This document shows positions 13,304 to 19,256 of a DNA stretch of 19,256 nt, in pieces (the stretch's first letter is position 1; the number at the start of each line of letters is the position of its first letter). The translations under genes were made by a program, and so were the position numbers. Under the pieces are notes generated by a model. It was not told the origin of the DNA, made no database searches, and saw only the letters and a program-made list of their open reading frames with translations. Origin of the DNA: CAZTHL01 sp964613585 (GTDB lineage Bacteria > Pseudomonadota > Alphaproteobacteria > DSM-16000 > Inquilinaceae); the NCBI GenBank assembly GCA_964613585.1, contig CAZTHL010000072.1:1-19256 (forward strand). Direction: 5' to 3'.

Positions 13304-15175
13304 ATGATCCGGACCCTCGCCGCCCGTGCGCTGCTCGCCCTGCCGATGCTCGCCCTGCTGCTGCCCGGGGCGGCGCTGCCGGCTCTTGCCGCCGACGCGG
13401 TGACCGTGACCCACGCCGTGTCGGAGGTGGGCGATCCCAAATACGGGCCCGGCTTCAGCCATTTCGACTATGCGAGCCCGGCGGCCCCCAAGGGCGGCAC
13501 GGTCAGCCTGACCACGGTGGGCAGCTTCGATTCGCTGAATCTGCTGCCGATCCAGGGCCAGAGCGCGCGCAGCCTGCCGCTCATCTATGAGTCCCTGATG
13601 ACCGGCAGCCAGGACGAGCAGGCGAGCTACTACGGCCTGCTGGCGGAGACGGTGGAGTATCCCGAGGACCTGAGCTGGGCCGTCTTCAACCTGAGGTCGG
13701 AGGCGCGGTTCAGCGACGGCACGCCGGTCACCGCGCACGACGTGGCCTGGACCATCGAGGCGGTGGCCGAGCACGCCAGCCCGTTCCTGCGCAGCTATGT
13801 CGCCGCGGTGGCGGACATCCAGATCCTCGCCGACCATCGCATCCGCTTCGTCTTCGACCGGCCCGGAAACATCAAGTCGATCACCCAGTTGGCGGTGCTG
13901 CCGATCCACGCCCGGCACTGGTGGCAGGCCGAGGGTCGCGACATCGGTGACGGCACGCTCGAGGCGCCGGTCGGCAGCGGCCCCTACCGGCTGGTCGAGG
14001 TCGACGCCGGGCGCCGGCTCGTCTACCAGCGCGACCCGGATCATTGGGGGGCCGACCTGCCGGTGCGCCGCGGCCAGTTCAACTTCGAGCGGATCGAGTA
14101 CACCTACTTTCGTGACCGCACGGTCGAGTTCGAGGCCTTCAAGTCGGGTCAGGGCGACTTCCGCCAGGAGTTCACGTCGAAGTTCTGGGCGACCGGCTAC
14201 GACGTGCCGGCGGTGGCCGAGGGCGACCTGATCACCACCGAGGTGCCCGGCCACGTGATCCGGGGCCTGCAGGGCTACTTCATGAACCTGCGTCGTGAGC
14301 AGTTCGCGGACCCGCGGGTGCGTCAGGCCCTGATCCGCCTGTTCGACTTTGAATGGGTCAATCAGAACCTGTTCCACGGCCTCTACGACCGCCTGGGCAC
14401 CTACTTCCTGGCGCCGGGCTGGAGCGGCACCGGCATGCCGTCCGAGGCCGAGCTGGCGCTGCTCGAGCCTTACCGCGACCGGCTGCCGGAGGCGGTGCTC
14501 ACCACGCCGCTCGCGCCGCCGACCACCGATGGCTCGGGCCGCGACCGGCGCATGTTCCGCGACGCCATCCGCCTGCTCGAGGAGGCCGGCTACGTTCTGC
14601 GCGACGGCCGACGGATCAACGCCGAGACCGGCGAGCCCCTGACGTTTGAGGTGATCCTTCAGGGGCCCACCTTTGAGCGGGTGACCCAGCCCTGGCTGCG
14701 CAACCTGGAGCGCGTCGGCATCGAGGCCAGCCTGCGCACGGTCGACAGCGCCCAGTGGCAGCGGCGCTACCAGGACCGGGCCTTCGACGTCATCGCCTTC
14801 GCCTACACCTTCTTCCCGCCGCCGGGCCGGGAGGAGGCCGACCGCTTCGGCTCGGCCGCCGCCGACGTGCCGGGCAGCGCCAACGTCATGGGCATCCAGG
14901 ACCCGGTGGTCGACGCGCTGCTCGACAAGGCGATCAACGGCGTGACGCTGGAGGCGCGCCGCACCGCCACCCGTGCCCTCGACCGGGTGCTGCGCGCCGG
15001 CCACTACGCCGTGCCGCATTGGCACAAGCAGAGCTACTGGGTCGCCTACTGGGACCGCTTCGGCTTCCCGGACACCCAGCCACCCTACGATTTCGGCCTG
15101 GCCAACTCGATCCAGTTCCAGCCCACCTGGTGGGTCGATCCCGCCAAGGACGCCCAGCTTGCCGAGGCCCGCTGA
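13304..15175 (+). CDS. yejA: YejA-like peptide ABC transporter substrate-binding protein, copy 1
   Basis: This is a periplasmic binding protein of the SBP family 5 (oligopeptide/dipeptide/nickel) type, 623 residues. In E. coli the Yej system imports peptides, including the microcin C Trojan-horse antibiotic. The signal peptide runs to about residue 29-30 (ALPALAA). The mature N-terminus has GFSHFDYASPAAPKGG, typical of YejA, then FDSLN, FSDGTPVTAHDVAWT (the family 5 signature), VGSGPYRL, and near the C-terminus GIQDPVVDALLDKA and PHWHK (571-575). A strong aaggag ribosome site is at 13293-13298, about five bases before the ATG. The second binding protein starts four bases after its stop. Together with the permeases downstream this is the first gene of a peptide importer operon. 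Confidence 0.93.
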   Translation: MIRTLAARALLALPMLALLLPGAALPALAADAVTVTHAVSEVGDPKYGPGFSHFDYASPAAPKGGTVSLTTVGSFDSLNLLPIQGQSARSLPLIYESLMTGSQDEQASYYGLLAETVEYPEDLSWAVFNLRSEARFSDGTPVTAHDVAWTIEAVAEHASPFLRSYVAAVADIQILADHRIRFVFDRPGNIKSITQLAVLPIHARHWWQAEGRDIGDGTLEAPVGSGPYRLVEVDAGRRLVYQRDPDHWGADLPVRRGQFNFERIEYTYFRDRTVEFEAFKSGQGDFRQEFTSKFWATGYDVPAVAEGDLITTEVPGHVIRGLQGYFMNLRREQFADPRVRQALIRLFDFEWVNQNLFHGLYDRLGTYFLAPGWSGTGMPSEAELALLEPYRDRLPEAVLTTPLAPPTTDGSGRDRRMFRDAIRLLEEAGYVLRDGRRINAETGEPLTFEVILQGPTFERVTQPWLRNLERVGIEASLRTVDSAQWQRRYQDRAFDVIAFAYTFFPPPGREEADRFGSAAADVPGSANVMGIQDPVVDALLDKAINGVTLEARRTATRALDRVLRAGHYAVPHWHKQSYWVAYWDRFGFPDTQPPYDFGLANSIQFQPTWWVDPAKDAQLAEAR

Positions 15176-15179
15176 CCCG

Positions 15180-17036
15180 ATGAGCATCCTTTCTCGTGCC
15201 TGTCTCGCGCTTGTGGCGGCGGCGCTCGCCGGGCCCGCCGCGGCGACCGACGCCGTGCCGCGCGGGGAGCCGACCCACGCCATCACCCAGTACGACGACC
15301 CGCCGCTCTATCCGGCCGGATTCGACCACTGGAACTACGTGAACCCGGACGCGCCCAAGGCCGGCGAGCTGCGGGTCGGCGCCTTCGGCACCTTCGATAG
15401 CCTGAACGGCTTTATCCTGCGCGGCGAGGAGGCGGACGGGCTCGGCCTGATCTACGACAGCCTGACCGTCGGCAGCGGCGACGAGGTGACAACCCAGTAC
15501 GGCCATCTGGCCGAAAGCATCGAGCTGGCCGACGACCGCTCGTGGATCATCTTCAACCTGCGTCGCGACGCCTATTTCCACGACGGCCATCCGATCACCG
15601 CCGAGGACGTGGTGTGGACCCACGAGACCCTGCGCGAGCGCGGCCGGCCGTTCTACCGCACCCGCTTCTACAATGACGTGGCGACCATCCAGGCGCTCGA
15701 CGATCACACCGTCCGCTTCACCTTCTCCAACACAGAGAACCCGGCGCTGCCGCTGTCCATCGGCGGCTTCTCGATCCTGCCCAAGCACTATTGGGAGGGA
15801 CGCGACTTTGAGGCGACCACGCTGGAGCCGCCGCTCGGCAGCGGTCCCTACCGGATCACCGTGGTGCAGCCGGGCCGGTCCATCACCTACGAACGGGTCG
15901 AGGACTACTGGGCTGCCGATCTGCCACAGCAGCGCGGCACCTTCAACTTCGACCGGGTCCGCTATGACTACTACCGGGACAACAATGTTCGCTACGAGGC
16001 ATTCAAGGCCGGGGAGTTCGACTTTCTTACGGTCAACGATCCCAAGGAATGGGTCACGGGCTTCGAGAACGTGACCGCGGTCGAGCGCGGCAACCTGATC
16101 CTCGAGGAGATCCCGTCGACCGAGCCCGAGAACTTTTCCGGCTTCACCTTCAATCTGCGCCGGGACAAGTTCCGCGATATTCGCGTGCGCCGGGCCCTGG
16201 TACAGTTCTACGACTTCGAGACGGCGCAGCGGACCATCCATCACGGCTACTTCCAGCGGGCCGAGAGCTACTTCCCGAATACCGAACTGGCCGCCACCGG
16301 CCTGCCCGAGGGCGAGGAGCGGTCGATCCTGGAGAGCCGTCTCGGGCGCATGCCCGACTACATCGCCGAGCGGATCCTGACGGAGGAGTTCTCGCTGCCG
16401 ACGACGCAGGGCCGCGGCAACATCCGAGGCAATCTGCGCCAGGCCATGCGGCTGTTCCGCGAGGCCGGCTGGGAGATCCGCGACGGTGTGCTGACCAACG
16501 TGGAGACCGGCGAGCCGATGGAGTTCGAGCTGATCTACGGCTCGCCGACCATCGAGCCCACCGTGCTCGGCCTCGTGCGCAACTTCGAACGGGCCGGCAT
16601 CCGGGCGGTGCCGCGCTTCGTCGACGGCGCGCAGTGGCAGAACCGGATCTTCGACTACGACTACGACCTGCTGTTCGGGTACAAGACCGCCTTCTACCCG
16701 CCCGGCGCGGCTCTGCGCGAGGGCTACGGCTCGGAGGTCGCCGACGTCCCGGGGAACTACAACATTTCCGGCATCCAGGATCCGGTGCTCGACGACCTGA
16801 TCACCCTGGTGGTGAGCGCGGAGAGCTGGCCCGAGCTCACCCAGCGCGCCCGGGCGCTCGACCGCTATCTTCAATGGCTTTATCTGGCCATCCCGTTCTA
16901 CTGGGACGACACGATCCGGATCGCCTATTGGGATATGCTGGACCGGCCGGAGACGCGGCCCCGCTTCGGGCTGGGCGTGCTGACCACCTGGTGGTTCGAC
17001 CCGTCGAACCCGGCGGCGCTGCGTCCGAGCCGGTGA
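15180..17036 (+). CDS. yejA: YejA-like peptide ABC transporter substrate-binding protein, copy 2
   Basis: A second family 5 binding protein, 618 residues, following copy 1 by only four bases. The signal peptide is short (MSILSRACLALVAAALAGPA, cut near residue 22). It keeps the YejA architecture: FDHWNYVNPDAPKAG, FGTFDSLNGF, FHDGHPITAEDVVWT, LGSGPYRI, EDYWAADLPQQRGTFNFD and GIQDPVLDDLI. Similarity to copy 1 runs end to end, so it is a tandem paralogue, but the sequences have clearly diverged. The segment that is PHWHK in copy 1 is PFYWDD (572-577) here, and the loop after FNLRRDKF differs, so substrate range may differ. Its own ribosome site is weak; translation probably depends on the upstream gene. 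The ATG at 15180 is chosen by the signal peptide. Confidence 0.92.
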   Translation: MSILSRACLALVAAALAGPAAATDAVPRGEPTHAITQYDDPPLYPAGFDHWNYVNPDAPKAGELRVGAFGTFDSLNGFILRGEEADGLGLIYDSLTVGSGDEVTTQYGHLAESIELADDRSWIIFNLRRDAYFHDGHPITAEDVVWTHETLRERGRPFYRTRFYNDVATIQALDDHTVRFTFSNTENPALPLSIGGFSILPKHYWEGRDFEATTLEPPLGSGPYRITVVQPGRSITYERVEDYWAADLPQQRGTFNFDRVRYDYYRDNNVRYEAFKAGEFDFLTVNDPKEWVTGFENVTAVERGNLILEEIPSTEPENFSGFTFNLRRDKFRDIRVRRALVQFYDFETAQRTIHHGYFQRAESYFPNTELAATGLPEGEERSILESRLGRMPDYIAERILTEEFSLPTTQGRGNIRGNLRQAMRLFREAGWEIRDGVLTNVETGEPMEFELIYGSPTIEPTVLGLVRNFERAGIRAVPRFVDGAQWQNRIFDYDYDLLFGYKTAFYPPGAALREGYGSEVADVPGNYNISGIQDPVLDDLITLVVSAESWPELTQRARALDRYLQWLYLAIPFYWDDTIRIAYWDMLDRPETRPRFGLGVLTTWWFDPSNPAALRPSR

Positions 17037-17251
17037 GCGGCGTTCCGCCACGCCGGAAGGCCGGATCCGGCGCCGAGCCATGCCGGGCTGCGCGTCACCC
17101 CACCGGGCCCATGACACGGATCGGGATCGACACGATTGCGAGAATGATCGCGCATCGGTCGGATGGAGCGGAACGGAGCTCGACGATCCCCTCGTCGGCC
17201 ATGATCCCGGCGTTCGCGTCCGGCGGCGGAACCGGCTGAGGCGCGGGCCCC
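17037..17251 (+). other. Spacer between binding-protein and permease genes, with palindromes
   Basis: This is an unusually long gap (215 bp) inside an otherwise tight operon. It begins with a small hairpin, ttccg (17043-17047) and cggaa (17054-17058), then the perfect 12-base palindrome gccggatccggc (17060-17071). Hairpins at this position often stabilise or attenuate, giving more binding protein than permease. A 42-codon frame at 17111-17239 has no ribosome site and is not called. Confidence 0.4.
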
Positions 17252-18361
17252 ATGCTGTCCTACATCGTCCGGCGCCTGCTGCTCATCGTGCCGACCCTGT
17301 TCGGCATCATGGTGCTCAACTTCGTCATCGTGCAGTTCGCGCCGGGCGGCCCGGTCGAGCAGCTGCTGGCCGAGATCCAGGGCACCGCGGTCGACGCCAC
17401 GGCGCGGGTCTCCGGCGGCGGCGGCGAGCTGCAGGGAGCGGGTGAGGAATTCGCCACCGGCGGCGGCGACGTCACCAGCAAGTACCGCGGCGCCCAGGGC
17501 CTCGATCCCGAATTCATCCGCGAGATCGAGGAGATGTTCGGCTTCGACAAGCCGCCGCACGAGCGCTTCCTGCTCATGATGGGCAACTACCTCACCTTCG
17601 ACTTCGGCGAGAGCTACTTCCGCGACGAGCGGGTGTTCGACTTGGTGCTCGACAAGATGCCGGTGTCGATCTCGCTCGGCCTGTGGACCACGCTGCTCAC
17701 CTACCTTATCTCGATACCTCTCGGCATCCGCAAAGCGGTCAAGGACGGCTCGCGTTTCGACGTCTGGTCGAGCGGCGTGGTCGTGGTCGGCTACGCCATC
17801 CCCAACTTCCTGTTCGCCGTGCTCTTGATCGTGCTGTTCGCCGGGGGCCGCTACCTCGACTGGTTCCCCTTGCGCGGCCTTGTCTCCGACGACTGGGCGA
17901 CCCTGCCCTGGTGGCAGCAGATCCTCGACTATCTCTGGCACATCACCCTGCCGGTGCTGGCACTGCTGGTCAGCGGCTTTGCCACGCTGACCATGCTGAC
18001 CAAGAACTCGTTCCTCGACGAGGTGAACAAGGTCTATGTGCTGACCGCCCGCGCCAAGGGGCTGACACAGAACCAGGTGCTGTACGGCCACGTGTTCCGC
18101 AACGCCATGCTGATCGTCATCGCCGGCTTTCCGGCCGCCTTCATCAGCATCCTGTTCACCGGCTCGCTCCTGATCGAGGTGATCTTCTCGCTCGACGGGC
18201 TCGGCCTGCTCGGCTTCGAGGCGGCGGTGAACCGCGATTATCCGGTGATGTTCGGCACCCTCTACTTTTTCACGCTGCTCGGGCTGGTGATGAATCTGAT
18301 CGGCGACATTGCCTACACGGTGGTCGATCCGCGTATCGACTTCGAGGCCCGGGCGGTCTAG
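17252..18361 (+). CDS. yejB: Peptide ABC transporter permease YejB
   Basis: An inner-membrane permease subunit of the Dpp/Opp type, 369 residues, closely resembling E. coli YejB. The first helix (9-30, LLLIVPTLFGIMVLNFVIVQFA) is followed by APGGPVEQ and a long periplasmic loop with a Gly-rich stretch (54-73) ending in YRGAQGLDPEFI, a loop that E. coli YejB also has. Helices follow at about 139-157, 173-198, 230-249, 284-312 and 332-355. GIRKAVKDGSRFDVWSS (158-174) and the cytoplasmic EAA-type motif YVLTARAKGL (262-271), which contacts the ATPase, are intact. The C-terminus VDPRIDFEAR is characteristic. A gagg lies before the ATG. yejE begins 10 bp downstream. Confidence 0.96.
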   Translation: MLSYIVRRLLLIVPTLFGIMVLNFVIVQFAPGGPVEQLLAEIQGTAVDATARVSGGGGELQGAGEEFATGGGDVTSKYRGAQGLDPEFIREIEEMFGFDKPPHERFLLMMGNYLTFDFGESYFRDERVFDLVLDKMPVSISLGLWTTLLTYLISIPLGIRKAVKDGSRFDVWSSGVVVVGYAIPNFLFAVLLIVLFAGGRYLDWFPLRGLVSDDWATLPWWQQILDYLWHITLPVLALLVSGFATLTMLTKNSFLDEVNKVYVLTARAKGLTQNQVLYGHVFRNAMLIVIAGFPAAFISILFTGSLLIEVIFSLDGLGLLGFEAAVNRDYPVMFGTLYFFTLLGLVMNLIGDIAYTVVDPRIDFEARAV

Positions 18362-18371
18362 CGGGGACGGC

Positions 18372-19256
18372 ATGGCAGAGCCTTCCGTGACCGGACCCCG
18401 CCGCGTCCTCGGCCTCAAGGTCACGCCGCTGACCGAGCGGCGGCTCGCGAGCTTCCGCGCCAACCGCCGCGGCTGGTGGTCCCTGTGGATCTTCCTGGCC
18501 GTGTTCGCCATCTGCCTGTGCGCGGAGTTTGTCGCCAACGACAAGCCGCTGCTGGTCCGCTTCGACGGCGATTTCTATGTTCCGGTCCTTGTCTCGTACC
18601 CTGAGACGGTGTTCGATGGCGAGTTCGAGACCGAGGCCGAGTACCGCGACCCGTTCGTGCAGGAGCTGATCACCGGCCGGGACGTCGACGGCGACGGCTT
18701 CATCGAGGGCTGCGAGGCCGCCGACCCGGCCGAGTGCCGCCGCGGCTGGATGGTCTGGCCGCTGATCCCGTTCTCCTACGACACCATCGACTACTCGCCC
18801 GAGCTGCCGCCGGCCCCGGCGCCGCCCTCGGCCACGCACTGGCTCGGTACCGACGACCAGCAGCGCGACGTGCTGGCCCGGCTCATCTACGGCTTCCGCG
18901 TCTCGATCCTGTTCGCCATCACGCTGACAGTGCTGGCCTCGGCCGTGGGCATCGCCGCCGGCGCGGTGCAGGGCTTCTTCGGCGGCTGGACCGACCTGCT
19001 GTTCCAGCGCTTCATCGAGATCTGGCAGGGGCTGCCCGCCCTCTACCTGCTGATCATCATGTCGAGCGTCATCGTGCCCGGCTTCTGGACCCTGTTGATC
19101 CTGCTGCTGCTGTTCAGCTGGACCGCACTGGTCGGCGTTGTGCGGGCGGAGTTCCTGCGCGCGCGCAACTTCGACTATGTGCGCGCAGCCCGGGCGCTTG
19201 GCGTCAGCAACCTCGTCATCATGTTCAAGCACCTGCTGCCGAACGCGATGGTGGCG
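18372..19256 (+). CDS. yejE: Peptide ABC transporter permease YejE, N-terminal 295 residues (cut by window edge)
   Basis: The second permease subunit, reading open to the right edge. After a cytoplasmic start (TPLTERRLASFRANRRGWWS) come helix 1 (35-56) and ANDKPLLVRFDGDFYVPVL, matching the first periplasmic loop of E. coli YejE. The core resumes at HWLGTDDQQRDVLARLIYGFRVS, then helices, then the EAA-type coupling motif YVRAARALGVSN (about 269-280). Between them the loop carries an extra segment with DVDGDGFIEGCE (104-115), a canonical EF-hand-type calcium loop, and two cysteines (114 and 122). Roughly 50-80 C-terminal residues are missing because of the window edge. The ATPase gene yejF is expected next. 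Confidence 0.95.
   Translation, partial: MAEPSVTGPRRVLGLKVTPLTERRLASFRANRRGWWSLWIFLAVFAICLCAEFVANDKPLLVRFDGDFYVPVLVSYPETVFDGEFETEAEYRDPFVQELITGRDVDGDGFIEGCEAADPAECRRGWMVWPLIPFSYDTIDYSPELPPAPAPPSATHWLGTDDQQRDVLARLIYGFRVSILFAITLTVLASAVGIAAGAVQGFFGGWTDLLFQRFIEIWQGLPALYLLIIMSSVIVPGFWTLLILLLLFSWTALVGVVRAEFLRARNFDYVRAARALGVSNLVIMFKHLLPNAMVA

Noticed and set aside
13067..15286. Very long open frame (739 codons) on the minus strand, antisense to the first binding protein
   Set aside because: It mirrors a gene with unmistakable family motifs, is rich in Gly/Arg/Val/Ala as expected from antisense GC bias, and has no recognisable domain.
14934..17117. Long minus-strand frame (727 codons) antisense to the second binding protein
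   Set aside because: Same cause: the GC bias at third codon positions removes stop codons on the opposite strand. No motif or ribosome site supports it.
17111..17239. 42-codon frame between the second binding protein and yejB
   Set aside because: No ribosome site, low-complexity Ser/Arg content and no family resemblance; more likely spacer.
1..19256. Mobile element, genomic island or defence system
   Set aside because: No integrase, transposase, toxin-antitoxin, restriction or phage genes; composition is uniform, and all recognised genes are core or transport functions.

Overview
This is a very GC-rich, ordinary-looking chromosomal segment of an alphaproteobacterium, most likely of the Rhodospirillales type. 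The evidence is gene content rather than any single marker: an FdxA seven-iron ferredoxin followed by a CarD-family regulator, an FzlA-like glutathione transferase homologue, a kdsB-pheA pair divergent from a membrane-anchored cytochrome c, a HisZ regulatory subunit joined to purA, and a HisN-type histidinol phosphatase. KdsB implies a Gram-negative cell with KDO-containing lipopolysaccharide. I see no tRNA, rRNA, CRISPR array, insertion sequence, integrase or phage gene.

Layout. (1) 1-1935, minus strand: the N-terminal part of purA, hisZ overlapping it by 4 bp, and a small unrecognised protein. (2) 2405-5911, plus strand: a TerB-like protein, fdxA, carD, an FzlA-like GST homologue and a secreted protein of unknown function. 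(3) 6058-7880: an atypical SDR overlapping nudC (NAD-capped RNA/NADH pyrophosphatase) by 4 bp. (4) 8287-8727: a stand-alone two-CBS-domain protein closed by the clearest intrinsic terminator in the window. (5) 9046-9534: a secreted SleB-type cell-wall hydrolase, convergent with the kdsB-pheA operon (11544-9857, minus). (6) 11712-12320: a membrane-anchored cytochrome c, then hisN (12391-13170). (7) 13304 to the right edge: a YejABEF-type peptide ABC importer with two tandem substrate-binding proteins, then YejB and a YejE that runs off the window. The ATPase YejF is expected just outside.

The genes are mainly housekeeping: purine, histidine and phenylalanine synthesis, lipopolysaccharide precursor, NAD turnover, iron-sulfur redox, division and peptide uptake. 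The most unusual points are a canonical EF-hand-type acidic loop with two nearby cysteines in the first periplasmic loop of YejE, the pairing of two diverged YejA-like binding proteins with one permease pair, and the apparent absence of queG between fzlA and the SDR gene. I do not see convincing evidence for a wholly new biological system. Intergenic regions carry several GC-rich palindromes and short perfect repeats, described individually.
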